DNA from: Sphingomonas koreensis
GTDB lineage: Bacteria > Pseudomonadota > Alphaproteobacteria > Sphingomonadales > Sphingomonadaceae
Assembly: GCF_002797435.1 (NCBI RefSeq)
Contig: NZ_PGEN01000001.1
Location: 186,001-250,000, forward strand
Direction: 5' to 3'
DNA: 64,000 nt
Part shown: in pieces, positions 18,553 to 27,371 of the stretch
Numbering within the stretch: the first letter of the stretch is position 1
Layout: each line of letters begins with the position of its first letter
Program-made: the position numbers and the translations under genes
The notes under the pieces: generated by a model
The model's database searches: none
What the model was told of the DNA's origin: nothing
Seen by the model: only the letters and a program-made list of their open reading frames with translations

Positions 18553-20676
18553 ATGAAGACGACCTACGGCCTGCTGGCCACCGCCGCTCTCGGCCTGACC
18601 CTGCCGATGACCGCGCAGGCGCATGGGGACGAAGAGCAGAAGACCGACGAGATCGTCGTCTATGGCCGCGGCGAGGAGAAGAACACCCTCGCCACCGGTC
18701 TGGACCTGTCCCCGCGCCAGACGCCGCAGTCGATCAGCATCGTCACCCGTGAACAGCTGGAGGACCAGGCCGCGGTCAACGTCGGCGACGCGCTCGCCTA
18801 TACCACCGGGATCTCGGTCAAGGCGGTCGATCGCGGCCGCAACACGCTGGCGGCGCGCGGGTTCGACATCACCAACTACCAGCTCGATGGTGCGCCCTTC
18901 GCCACCGGCAATATCGGGCTGGAGAAGAACAGCACCGCAATCTTCGAGCGGATCGAGGTGATCCGCGGCGCCAACGGCCTGCTGCAGGGCGCCGGCGAAC
19001 CCTCCGCGACGATCAACCTGGTACGCAAGCACGCCACCTCGCACGAGCTGACCGGCTCGCTCGACCTTGAGGGCGGATCGTGGAACCGCTTCGCCGCGAC
19101 CGGTGACATCACCGTCCCGATCACCGCCGACGGATCGGTGCGCGGGCGGCTCGTCGCGCAATATTCCCGGCAGGATTCGTTCGTCGATATCGAGAAGTCG
19201 AAGGGTTATCTGATCTATGGCGTGATCGACGCCGATCTTGGCGCGAACACGCGCATCAGCATCGGCGCGAGCTACCAGCGCGACGAGCGCGACGGCACGC
19301 TGTGGGGCCAGCTACCCTATTGGTACGCTGACGGCACGCGCACCAGTTGGCCGCGATCCAAGACCACCGCCGCGAGCTGGAACATGTGGGACACGACGGA
19401 GAAGACCGCGTTCCTCACGATCGACCAGCGCCTGGGCAACCGCTGGTCGCTGCGCGCCGATGTCGCCTATCACGAGCAGTTCGAGGATTCGAAGCTGCTG
19501 TGGACCGGCGGCTACCCCGATCGCGCCACCGGAATCGGCATGACCGCTGAAGGCTATTGGTTCCAATCGCGACCCAAACAGTGGAACGTCAGCGTTTCGG
19601 CGCGCGGCAATTTCGACCTGCTAGGCCGCGAGCACGAGCTGATCGTCGGTGGCAATTATCGCCACCTGAGCGGCGGCTGGACCGATCGCAAACCCGTCTC
19701 GATCGCGCCAATCGGCGATTTCAACCTTTGGGACGGCAGCAAGCACCCCGAGCCGGCCTGGGGAGATCGCTTCCGGTCGAGCGGCTTCGGCACGACCGGG
19801 CAATATGCCGTTTACGGTGCGGCCCGGCTCCAGCTGCTCGACCCGCTCAAGCTGATCGCCGGCGCGCGCATCAGCTGGTGGGAGCGCAACGAGGAGATCA
19901 CGCTCTACACCGCCGCTCCCTACACCATCAGCCACAAGGGCCGCGTGACGCCCTATGCGGGCCTCGTGTTCGACGTGACCGGCAGCATCTCCGCCTATGC
20001 GAGCTTCACCAGCATCTTCAATCCACAGGACAACAAGGACCGCAATGGCGACTACCTGCCTCCGGTCGTCGGCAATGCCTATGAAGCGGGGGTGAAGGGG
20101 GAATGGATGAACGGACGCGTCCGCGCCTCTGCCGCCATCTTCCGCATCGAGCAGGACAATTTCGCGGTGGTCGATCAAGGCTTCTTCGTCCCTGGCACCA
20201 CCAACCCGGCTATGCGGCCCGCGCGCGGCACCGTTTCCGAAGGCTATGAAGCCGAGGTCGCGGGCAAGGTCCTCACCGGTTGGGACCTGAGCCTCGGCTG
20301 GAGCGCCTTCCGCGCCAAGGATGCCAATGGCGAGCAGGTGCAGCAGCATCACCCGCGCCGTATCCTGCGCATCTCCACCCGCTATGATTTCCGCGGGATG
20401 CTCGACGGGTTCAGCGTGGGCGGCTCGGCGCGCTGGGAGAGCGAACCGCCCAAGACCGGCGTGAACCCCGCCACCCAGCTGCGGGAGAATGTCGGCCAGC
20501 CGGCCTATCTGCTGGTCAATGCGATGGCGCGTTACAGGCTGAACGACAACGTCTCGCTCCAGCTCAACGTCAACAACCTGTTCGACAAGCGCTACTTCAA
20601 CAACAATCTGTGGTTTGCCGGCTATGTCTATGGCGAACCGCGCAATGTCCGCGCCACGTTGCGTCTGGGCATCTGA
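18553..20676 (+). CDS. TonB-dependent siderophore receptor
   Basis: 707 residues from the ATG at 18553, preceded by AGGGGA. This outer-membrane barrel imports ferric siderophores using energy from TonB. A signal peptide (MKTTYGLLATAALGLTLPMT, then AQA) is followed by a TonB box region (DEIVVYGRG), the plug domain (SPRQTPQSISIVTREQLEDQ; IFERIEVIRGANGLLQGAG; PSATINLVRK) and a beta barrel ending in NNLFDKRYFNN and RNVRATLRLGI. The wording of the plug is that of the ferrichrome/ferric-coprogen class. The specific siderophore is unknown. A Fur-like site precedes the gene and a hairpin follows it. Confidence 0.93.
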   Translation: MKTTYGLLATAALGLTLPMTAQAHGDEEQKTDEIVVYGRGEEKNTLATGLDLSPRQTPQSISIVTREQLEDQAAVNVGDALAYTTGISVKAVDRGRNTLAARGFDITNYQLDGAPFATGNIGLEKNSTAIFERIEVIRGANGLLQGAGEPSATINLVRKHATSHELTGSLDLEGGSWNRFAATGDITVPITADGSVRGRLVAQYSRQDSFVDIEKSKGYLIYGVIDADLGANTRISIGASYQRDERDGTLWGQLPYWYADGTRTSWPRSKTTAASWNMWDTTEKTAFLTIDQRLGNRWSLRADVAYHEQFEDSKLLWTGGYPDRATGIGMTAEGYWFQSRPKQWNVSVSARGNFDLLGREHELIVGGNYRHLSGGWTDRKPVSIAPIGDFNLWDGSKHPEPAWGDRFRSSGFGTTGQYAVYGAARLQLLDPLKLIAGARISWWERNEEITLYTAAPYTISHKGRVTPYAGLVFDVTGSISAYASFTSIFNPQDNKDRNGDYLPPVVGNAYEAGVKGEWMNGRVRASAAIFRIEQDNFAVVDQGFFVPGTTNPAMRPARGTVSEGYEAEVAGKVLTGWDLSLGWSAFRAKDANGEQVQQHHPRRILRISTRYDFRGMLDGFSVGGSARWESEPPKTGVNPATQLRENVGQPAYLLVNAMARYRLNDNVSLQLNVNNLFDKRYFNNNLWFAGYVYGEPRNVRATLRLGI

Positions 20677-20683
20677 GCGATCG

Positions 20684-20710
20684 GGCGGAGCGTCACCGCG
20701 ATGCTCCGCC
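20684..20710. terminator. Bidirectional hairpin between the TonB receptor and DUF2971
   Basis: Perfect 8-bp stem GGCGGAGC (20684-20691) with GCTCCGCC (20703-20710) and an 11-base loop, between two convergent genes. The stem touches the last base of the DUF2971 stop codon. There is no clear T-run on either strand, so it may work only as a weak terminator or mRNA end stabiliser. Confidence 0.5.
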
Positions 20711-21360
20711 TAGCCCGCTCCTGCCAGCTTCTTCCCGGCCGCCTTCCAGCGCGAACTGTTCGTCAGCGCCGAGGCTTCGATCTTGAGCTTGGCGCAACCG
20801 GGCAGGCCGCGGATGATCGTGCGCAGATTATCCGCCAGCACCGGCGGCATCCACGGGTTGAGCACCAGCCGGGTGATCGAGCCGAGATCGATCGCGATCG
20901 GCAGCGAAAAGGCCGGCTCCTCCAGGCATGTCGCCACGATCCGCCATTCGCGCTCGTCGCTATACCCCTCGCGCTTCACGAACGGCAGCCGGTGCGCGTC
21001 CTCGGGCGTCAGCGCCTCGAGTTGCCGGATCTGAAGATAGTCGACCGCCCCGGAGATGACCCCCGGGTGGGCGCGCACCGCCGTTTCAAGCGCGGCCTTC
21101 TCGAACTCGATGCACACGCCCTCCATCCCCTGCGTGAACACGCGCCAGTGATGATAGGTCTCGCTCGCCATCGCGCAGCACAGGGCCAGCACCGATTTCG
21201 CGTCGGCATGGGCGCGATACAGCTCCATGAACTCGACGTCGTTGGTGTCGTCCCATTTGGACGGGCTGAGCAGCACCAGCCGTTGGTGCACCAGCGTGTC
21301 GAGTGCGCTCGACAGCGTCGTGTAGCGCCGCACGAACTTGTCGAGGGTCCGCGTCGCCAT
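20710..21360 (-). CDS. DUF2971 domain protein
   Basis: 216 residues. The N-terminal pattern RRYTTLSSALDTLVHQRLVL, then SPSKWDDTNDVEFME, then ALCCAMASETYHHWRVFTQG, and later EREWRIVA, is that of DUF2971, a family of unknown function that turns up near mobile elements and defence genes. Here it overlaps the upstream dehydrogenase gene by one base (TGATG), so it is part of that operon rather than a mobile island, and its GC content matches the surroundings. Confidence 0.8.
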   Translation of the reverse strand: MATRTLDKFVRRYTTLSSALDTLVHQRLVLLSPSKWDDTNDVEFMELYRAHADAKSVLALCCAMASETYHHWRVFTQGMEGVCIEFEKAALETAVRAHPGVISGAVDYLQIRQLEALTPEDAHRLPFVKREGYSDEREWRIVATCLEEPAFSLPIAIDLGSITRLVLNPWMPPVLADNLRTIIRGLPGCAKLKIEASALTNSSRWKAAGKKLAGAG

Positions 21361-22370
21361 CAGCCCGCCACCCGTTCGGTCCCGACGCGGTTGGCCAGTT
21401 CCCGCCCCGCCTCGGCGTCCGAGATGCTCGCCAGCGTCGTTTCCGCGATCGCGGTCAGCGCCTCCTCGGTCAGGAACGCCTGATGCCCGGTGACCAGCAC
21501 GTTGGGAAAGGTCAGCAGCCGCTGGAACACGTCGTCCCCGACGATCTCGTTCGACAGATCCTCGAAGAACAGGTCGGCCTCCTGCTCATAGACATCGAGC
21601 GCCACCCCGCCGATCTTGCGCGACTTGAGGCCGTCGATCAGCGCCGCGGTATCGATCAGCGCGCCGCGGCTGGTATTCACGATCAGCAGCCCTTCGCGTG
21701 CCCGCGAGATCGCCGCCGCATCGATCAGATGGCGGGTAACCGGCGTCAACGGGCAATGCAGCGTGACGATCTCCGCCTGCTCGAGCAGGGTCGCGCGAGG
21801 AACATAGCGCACCCCGACCCTCTCAAGCTCCGGGTCGGTCACCACATCGCTCGCCAGCACGTCGCAGCCGAACCCGGCGCGAAGGCTCCGTGCGACCAGC
21901 GCGCCGATCTTGCCGGTGCCGATGACGCCGACCATGCGCCCGTGCAGATTGCGGCCGATCAGCCCGTCCAGCGCGAAATTATTGTCCCGCACCCGCGCCC
22001 AGGCCCGCGGAATGTGCCGGTCCACAGCGAGCATCAGGCCTATGGTGAACTCGGCAACGGCGTGCGGCGAGTAGGCGGGCACGCGCACCACATCGATCCC
22101 CAGCCGCTCGGCCGCGGCCAGATCGACATTGTTGAATCCGGCGCAGCGCAACGCGACCAGCCTCACGCCTGATCCCGCCAGCGCCTCCAGCACTCGGGCA
22201 TCGACGCAATCGTTGACGAAGACGCACACCGCCGCGCATCCGGCAGCGAGTGGCGCAGTGGACAGGTCCAGCCGCGGCTCGAGAAAGATCAGCTCGTGCG
22301 CGTGCGCCGCATTGGCCTCGCTCAGGAAGCGCCGGTCATACCCCTTGGTCCCGAACACCGCGACGCGCAT
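21360..22370 (-). CDS. D-2-hydroxyacid dehydrogenase (LdhA-like)
   Basis: 336 residues. It uses NADH to reduce a 2-keto acid, probably pyruvate to D-lactate by likeness to LdhA. The Rossmann motif GVIGTGKIGALVARSL is central. The catalytic triad is visible as Arg in LIVNTSRGALIDTAAL, Glu in ALDVYEQEADLFFED, and His in VTGHQAFLTEEAL. The LdhA-type wording LRCAGFNNVDLAAAERLGI and VYEQEADLFFED favours D-lactate dehydrogenase over glycerate or phosphoglycerate enzymes. It is 28 bases downstream of sdaA, whose product is pyruvate. Confidence 0.87.
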   Translation of the reverse strand: MRVAVFGTKGYDRRFLSEANAAHAHELIFLEPRLDLSTAPLAAGCAAVCVFVNDCVDARVLEALAGSGVRLVALRCAGFNNVDLAAAERLGIDVVRVPAYSPHAVAEFTIGLMLAVDRHIPRAWARVRDNNFALDGLIGRNLHGRMVGVIGTGKIGALVARSLRAGFGCDVLASDVVTDPELERVGVRYVPRATLLEQAEIVTLHCPLTPVTRHLIDAAAISRAREGLLIVNTSRGALIDTAALIDGLKSRKIGGVALDVYEQEADLFFEDLSNEIVGDDVFQRLLTFPNVLVTGHQAFLTEEALTAIAETTLASISDAEAGRELANRVGTERVAG

Positions 22371-22397
22371 GACTGCTCCCTCTAGCCGCGGCCTGGA

Positions 22398-23789
22398 TCA
22401 GCACGCGACGACGTTGACCGCCAGCCCGCCTTGCGCGGTTTCCTTGTATTTCGACCGCATATCCTCGCCGGTCTGGCGCATCGTCTCGATCACCGCATCC
22501 AGGCTGACGACATGGCTGCCGTCGCCGTGCATGGCGAGATAGGCGGCGTTGATCGCCTTGATCGCCCCCATCGTGTTGCGCTCGATGCACGGGATCTGGA
22601 CGAGACCGCCGATCGGGTCGCAGGTCAGGCCCAGATTATGCTCCATGCCGATCTCGGCGGCGTTCTCGATCTGCGCATTGGTCGCGCCCAGCGCCGCAGC
22701 GAGGCCCGCCGCCGCCATCGAACAGGCGACCCCGACCTCGCCCTGGCAGCCCATTTCGGCGGCCGAGATCGACGCGCGCTTCTTGTAGAGGAAGCCGATC
22801 GCCGCCGTGGTCAGCAGGAAGGTGCGGGCGCCAGCCGGCGTCGGCGAGGCGCAGAAGGTCTCGTAATAGCGCAGCACCGCCGGGATCACTCCCGCCGCGC
22901 CATTGGTCGGCGCGGTGACGACACGGCCACCCGCCGCGTTCTCCTCGTTCACCGCCAGCGCCCACAGGCTCACCCAGTCGAACACCAGCGACGGATCGGA
23001 GCGCGGCCCGCGCGCGAGCAGCTTGTTGTGCAGGTCGCGCGCCCGGCGCTTGACCTTGAGGCCGCCGGGCAGTTCGCCCTCGCCGCGCATCCCGCGCTCG
23101 ATGCACGCCGACATCGCCGCGCGCAGCGAATCGAGGAAGGCATCGGTCTCGGTATCGTCGCGCCATGCGGCCTCGTTGGCGCGGACGATATCGGCGATCG
23201 TCACGCCCTTCTCCTCCGCCACCGCGAGCAGCTCGGCGCCCGACGAGAAGTTCATCGGCAAGGTGACGTTCGAGCGGGGTGCCTCGCACCCGCCCTCGAC
23301 CACCGCGCCGCCGCCGATCGAGTACCAGAAGGTCTCGTACGGCTCGCCATCGGGGTAATGCGCAACGAAGCGCATGCCGTTGGGGTGCGCGGGCAGGAAG
23401 CGGTCGGAGCGGAAGATCAGATGCCGGCCCTCGACGAACGGCACGATCACCTGCCCGCCCAGCGACAGCTTCTGCTCGGACTGGATCGTCGCGACGATGC
23501 TTGCCACCGCGTCGGGATCGACGCTCTCGGGCTGATGCCCGGCCAGGCCCAGGATCACCGCGGTGTCGGTGGCGTGGCCCTTGCCGGTCAGCGCGAGCGA
23601 TCCGAACAGCTCGCACGAAACCGAAACCGGGATCCCGCGATCCAGCGCCGCTTCGGAAAAGGCATGGGCCGCGCGCATCGGCCCGACGGTGTGCGAGCTC
23701 GACGGACCGATGCCGATGGTGAACAGATCGGCCAGCCCGATCGTCGCTTCCACGCGCTGCCGCGCCGCCATTCCCGAACCGTCGAGCAT
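22398..23789 (-). CDS. sdaA: L-serine ammonia-lyase, iron-sulfur type
   Basis: 463 residues from the ATG at 23787-23789, which has GGAGGGA upstream; a longer frame reaches into the spacer and is unlikely. The enzyme converts L-serine to pyruvate and ammonia. The N-terminal part holds [20 protein letters not shown], and the C-terminal part carries the cluster cysteines in [18 protein letters not shown] and [20 protein letters not shown]. It is a single-chain enzyme of the E. coli SdaA type. The LdhA-like gene follows 28 bases later. Confidence 0.95.
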   Translation of the reverse strand: MLDGSGMAARQRVEATIGLADLFTIGIGPSSSHTVGPMRAAHAFSEAALDRGIPVSVSCELFGSLALTGKGHATDTAVILGLAGHQPESVDPDAVASIVATIQSEQKLSLGGQVIVPFVEGRHLIFRSDRFLPAHPNGMRFVAHYPDGEPYETFWYSIGGGAVVEGGCEAPRSNVTLPMNFSSGAELLAVAEEKGVTIADIVRANEAAWRDDTETDAFLDSLRAAMSACIERGMRGEGELPGGLKVKRRARDLHNKLLARGPRSDPSLVFDWVSLWALAVNEENAAGGRVVTAPTNGAAGVIPAVLRYYETFCASPTPAGARTFLLTTAAIGFLYKKRASISAAEMGCQGEVGVACSMAAAGLAAALGATNAQIENAAEIGMEHNLGLTCDPIGGLVQIPCIERNTMGAIKAINAAYLAMHGDGSHVVSLDAVIETMRQTGEDMRSKYKETAQGGLAVNVVAC

Positions 23790-23804
23790 CAAATCCCTCC
23801 AACG

Positions 23805-23826
23805 GGCAGGCGTTGGTTCGCCTGCC
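23805..23826. terminator. Perfect hairpin between aspS and sdaA
   Basis: 8-bp stem GGCAGGCG/CGCCTGCC (23805-23812 with 23819-23826) and a six-base loop. It sits 15 bases after the aspS stop and just before the sdaA ribosome site. On the gene strand no T-run follows it, so attenuation or mRNA processing is as likely as termination. Confidence 0.4.
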
Positions 23827-23841
23827 TTTACGTCAGAGGCC

Positions 23842-25638
23842 TTATTCGGTCGGCGCGACGCCCGGCGCAAGCCGGATGTGCAATTCCTTGAGCTGCTTCT
23901 CGCTGACGAAGGACGGCGCCTGCATCATCAGGTCCTCGGCCTTCTGGTTCATCGGGAAGACGATGACCTCGCGGATGTTGGGCTGGTCGGCCAGCAGCAT
24001 CACGATACGGTCGACGCCCGGCGCCGAACCGCCATGGGGCGGCGCGCCGAACTTGAACGCGTTGATCATGCCCGCGAAGTTGCTGTCGACCTGCTCCTGC
24101 GTGTAGCCGGCGATCTCGAACGCCTTGTACATGATCTCCGGACGGTGGTTCCGGATCGCGCCCGACGACAGCTCGATGCCGTTGCAGACGATGTCATACT
24201 GCCAGGCGAGGATGTCGAGCGGGTCCTTGGTCTCCAGCGCCTCCAGCTCGCCCTGCGGCATGCTGAACGGGTTGTGGCTGAAGTCGATCTTCTTCGCGTC
24301 CTCGTCATATTCGAACATCGGGAAGTCGACGATCCAGCAGAATTCGAAGCGGTTCTTGTCGATCAGCTCCAGCTGCTCGCCGACGCGGGTGCGGGCGAGG
24401 CCGGCGAGCTTCGCCGCCTGCGCTTCCTTGCCCGCGGCGAAGAAGATGCCGTCGTCCGGGCCAAGGCCCAGCTCGTCGGCCAGGGCCGACATCTTGTCCT
24501 CGCCATGGTTCTTGGCGATCGGGCCGCCCCATTCGCCGCCCTTGCGGGTGGCATAGCCCAGGCCGGCAAAGCCTTCGCCCTGCGCCCAGGCGTTCATGTC
24601 ATCGAAGAACTTGCGGCTCTTCTCGGCGGTGCCCGGCGCGGGAATCGCGCGGACCACGTCACCGGCCTCGACGATCGATGCAAAGCGCCCGAAACCCGAA
24701 CCTTCGAAATGTTTGCTCACGTCGGAGATCAGGATCGGGTTGCGCAGGTCGGGCTTGTCGTTGCCGTATTTCAGCATCGATTCGCGATAGGGGATGCGCT
24801 TGAACGGCAGCGGCGAAACCGTGCGGCCCTTGCCCTGCCAGTCGGCGAATTCCTCGAACACGCCGTGCAGCACCGGCTCGATCGCCGCAAACACATCGTC
24901 CTGGGTGACGTAGCTCATCTCGAAGTCGAGCTGGTAGAATTCGCCCGGCGAACGGTCGGCGCGCGCGTCCTCGTCGCGGAAGCAGGGCGCGATCTGGAAA
25001 TAACGGTCGAAGCCCGCGACCATCAGCAGCTGCTTGAACATCTGCGGCGCCTGCGGGAGCGCGTAGAACTTGCCCGGATGCACGCGGCTGGCGACCAGAT
25101 AGTCGCGCGCGCCTTCGGGCGAGGACGCGGTCAGGATCGGCGTCTGGAACTCGGTGAAGCCCTGGTCGATCATCCGGCGGCGCAGGCTCGCGATGACATG
25201 GCTGCGCAGCATGATGTTGGCGTGCAGCCCCTCGCGGCGCAGGTCGAGGAAGCGGTTGCGAAGGCGGATTTCCTCCGGATATTCGGCATCGCCGAACACG
25301 GGCATCGGCAGCTCCTGAGCGGCCGACTGGACGGTCACGCCCTTGGCGAACACCTCGATCTCGCCGGTCGACAGGTTCGGGTTCACCGTCGCGTCCGAAC
25401 GCGCCTTCACTACACCGTCGATCGTCACGACCGACTCGACGCGCAGCCCTTCGAGCACCGGCAAAGCGGGCGAATCGCTGTCGGCGACGATCTGGGTCAC
25501 GCCATAATGGTCGCGCAGATCGACGAAGAGCACGCCGCCATGATCGCGCTTGCGATGGATCCAGCCCGAAAGGCGGACGGTCTCACCGACCTGGGCGGCG
25601 GTCAGCTGGCCGCAAGTGTGCGAACGATAGGCGTGCAT
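23842..25638 (-). CDS. aspS: Aspartyl-tRNA synthetase
   Basis: 598 residues from the ATG at 25636-25638; a TTG two codons earlier was not preferred because the family starts [12 protein letters not shown]. It has an OB-fold anticodon domain (about 1-105; [20 protein letters not shown]), the class II core with motif 2 ([20 protein letters not shown]), the bacterial GAD insertion (about 285-420) and motif 3 ([15 protein letters not shown]). Alphaproteobacterial AspRS often charges both tRNA-Asp and tRNA-Asn; whether this one does cannot be read with certainty here. Its upstream region contains a palindromic repeat element. Confidence 0.97.
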   Translation of the reverse strand: MHAYRSHTCGQLTAAQVGETVRLSGWIHRKRDHGGVLFVDLRDHYGVTQIVADSDSPALPVLEGLRVESVVTIDGVVKARSDATVNPNLSTGEIEVFAKGVTVQSAAQELPMPVFGDAEYPEEIRLRNRFLDLRREGLHANIMLRSHVIASLRRRMIDQGFTEFQTPILTASSPEGARDYLVASRVHPGKFYALPQAPQMFKQLLMVAGFDRYFQIAPCFRDEDARADRSPGEFYQLDFEMSYVTQDDVFAAIEPVLHGVFEEFADWQGKGRTVSPLPFKRIPYRESMLKYGNDKPDLRNPILISDVSKHFEGSGFGRFASIVEAGDVVRAIPAPGTAEKSRKFFDDMNAWAQGEGFAGLGYATRKGGEWGGPIAKNHGEDKMSALADELGLGPDDGIFFAAGKEAQAAKLAGLARTRVGEQLELIDKNRFEFCWIVDFPMFEYDEDAKKIDFSHNPFSMPQGELEALETKDPLDILAWQYDIVCNGIELSSGAIRNHRPEIMYKAFEIAGYTQEQVDSNFAGMINAFKFGAPPHGGSAPGVDRIVMLLADQPNIREVIVFPMNQKAEDLMMQAPSFVSEKQLKELHIRLAPGVAPTE

Positions 25639-25654
25639 GAGCAATCTCTGATTG

Positions 25655-25735
25655 CGTCATCCCAGCGAAAGCTGGGATCTCGCGTCCCGAGGGGATTCCC
25701 TGCGGCTTGAGACCCCTGCCCTCGCAGGGATGACG
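25655..25735. repeat. Sphingomonad-type palindromic intergenic repeat
   Basis: 81-base element with imperfect inverted ends of about 27 bases: it begins CGTCATCCCAGCGAAAGCTG and ends with CTGCCCTCGCAGGGATGACG. Each arm also contains its own short hairpin (CCCAGC...GCTGGG; CCTGC...GCAGG). Elements of this shape are common between genes in sphingomonad genomes as I recall; only one copy is seen in this window. It lies between divergent aspS and rnd. Confidence 0.75.
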
Positions 25736-25810
25736 GATTTTGTAACTGGCGCGCGCTTCCCCTCCACACAGCCCTTTGTCAACCCGCTCGCGCGCGTCTA
25801 TGGGCCTGCG

Positions 25811-26989
25811 ATGCACATTCACGGCCTGATCGAAGACTCGGCAACGCTAGCCAATCTCTGCACCCGCCTCGCGCAGCAACCGTTCATCACGGTGGATACC
25901 GAGTTCATGCGGGAAAACACCTTCTGGCCTGAGCTTTGTCTCATCCAGATCGCCGACACCAACGAGGCGGCGGCGATCGATCCGATGGCCGAGGGCATCG
26001 ATCTCACGCCCCTGCTCGACCTGCTCGTCAACAATGAGGACGTGCTCAAGGTCTTCCATGCCGGCGGCCAGGATCTGGAAATCGTCTACAATCTGACCGG
26101 CAAGACCCCGCATCCGCTGTTCGACACCCAGATCGCGGCGATGGCGCTCGGCCAGGGCGAGCAGATCGGCTATTCGAACCTGGTCGAAACCTATCTCGGC
26201 ATCACCGTCGACAAGGGCGCGCGCTTCACCGACTGGTCGCGCCGTCCGCTCGACAAGCGCCAGATCGACTATGCGATCGCGGACGTGACCCATCTCTCGG
26301 AAATCTTCCCGAAGATGCTGGAGAAGCTGCGCAAGACCGGGCGCGGCGGCTGGCTCGACGAGGAGATGGAGCGGATCGCCAATCCGGAAAATTACCGCAA
26401 CGATCCCGATCAGGCGTGGCAGCGTATCCGCATCTCCAGCCGCAAGGCCGAAGTGCTGGGACGCCTCAAGGCGCTGGCGGCATGGCGCGAGAAGGAAGCA
26501 CAGGGCAAGAACCTGCCCCGCGGCCGCATCGTCAAGGACGAGACGATCGCCGATCTCGCCGCCAACCCGCCGCGCAAGCAGGCAGACCTCACCCGCGTTC
26601 GCGGCCTCTCGGCCTCATGGGGCGGCAATGATATCGGAGGACGGCTGATGGCGGCGATCGAGAATGCGACCGCGATGCCCGCGTCGGAAATGCCCGCGCG
26701 CGACGACCGCAAGCTACCGCTCGGCAAGGAAGGCGCGCTGGTCGCCGATCTGCTCAAGCTGCTTCTCAAGATCCGCGCCCGCGACATCAACGTCGCGGCG
26801 CGCCTGCTCGCACGTTCGGACGATCTCGAAGCGCTCGCCGCGGGCCAGCGCGACAATCTCGCGATTCTCGAAGGATGGCGGTTCGAGCAGTTCGGGCGCG
26901 ATGCGCTCGCGCTGGTCGAGGGTCAGTTGGGGTTTACCGTGCGCAATGGTAAGCTCAAAATGACTCGCACCGAACAGCCTCAGGACTAG
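25811..26989 (+). CDS. rnd: Ribonuclease D
   Basis: 392 residues from the ATG at 25811. An upstream extension in the same frame runs through the palindromic repeat and was rejected. RNase D trims tRNA 3' ends. The DEDDy exonuclease motifs are present: ITVDTEFMRE (Exo I), FHAGGQDLEIVYNL (Exo II) and YAIADVTHLSEIF (Exo III), followed by an HRDC domain (about 205-290; LAAWREKEAQGKNLPRGRIV) and a second helical domain. The small I78 gene follows 25 bases later. Confidence 0.95.
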   Translation: MHIHGLIEDSATLANLCTRLAQQPFITVDTEFMRENTFWPELCLIQIADTNEAAAIDPMAEGIDLTPLLDLLVNNEDVLKVFHAGGQDLEIVYNLTGKTPHPLFDTQIAAMALGQGEQIGYSNLVETYLGITVDKGARFTDWSRRPLDKRQIDYAIADVTHLSEIFPKMLEKLRKTGRGGWLDEEMERIANPENYRNDPDQAWQRIRISSRKAEVLGRLKALAAWREKEAQGKNLPRGRIVKDETIADLAANPPRKQADLTRVRGLSASWGGNDIGGRLMAAIENATAMPASEMPARDDRKLPLGKEGALVADLLKLLLKIRARDINVAARLLARSDDLEALAAGQRDNLAILEGWRFEQFGRDALALVEGQLGFTVRNGKLKMTRTEQPQD

Positions 26990-27014
26990 TTTTGGGCCAT
27001 TGGGAGAACGCGAC

Positions 27015-27296
27015 ATGATCCGCTTCACCGCTTTGCTGTTGCCTGTCGGCCTTATGGCCTGCGCATCCTACCCCACCCCGATGCCCGGGCCGGCCCGCTG
27101 CAGCGCGGGTGCCGTTCAGGGCTTCGTCGGTCGGGATGCGCGGCCCCGTGTCATCCAGAATGCGAAGCGCCGTGCCGGTGCACGCGACGTCCGCGTGATC
27201 CGGCCGGGCCAGGCCGTGACGATGGATTTCCGGTCGGATCGACTCAACGTCGAAGTCGATCACCGCAACAACATTCGCCGGCTGCACTGCGGCTAG
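27015..27296 (+). CDS. I78-family peptidase inhibitor-like lipoprotein
   Basis: 93 residues from the ATG at 27015, with GGGAGA eight bases upstream. The N-terminus ends in the lipobox LMAC, giving a lipid-anchored mature protein of about 75 residues. The mature part matches the I78 pattern: CSAGAVQGFVGR, then the inhibitor core RVIRPGQAVTMDFRSDRLNV and a closing LHCG cysteine. The family inhibits serine proteases; the target here is unknown. It may protect against secreted or lysed-cell proteases. Confidence 0.85.
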   Translation: MIRFTALLLPVGLMACASYPTPMPGPARCSAGAVQGFVGRDARPRVIQNAKRRAGARDVRVIRPGQAVTMDFRSDRLNVEVDHRNNIRRLHCG

Positions 27297-27316
27297 GCCT
27301 CAGCCCTCCGGGGTGC

Positions 27317-27353
27317 CGCGGTACACGACCGCGCACGTTTCACCTGAGAAACG
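27317..27353. terminator. Two tandem hairpins between convergent genes
   Basis: CGCGGT/ACCGCG (27317-27322 with 27328-27333) is followed by CGTTTC/GAAACG (27336-27341 with 27348-27353), each a perfect 6-bp stem with a 5-6 base loop. They fill the gap between the I78 gene and the convergent ppx gene. A shared transcription end is plausible, although there is no long T-run. Confidence 0.45.
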
Positions 27354-27371
27354 CGAACCGGGAGTGACGGC

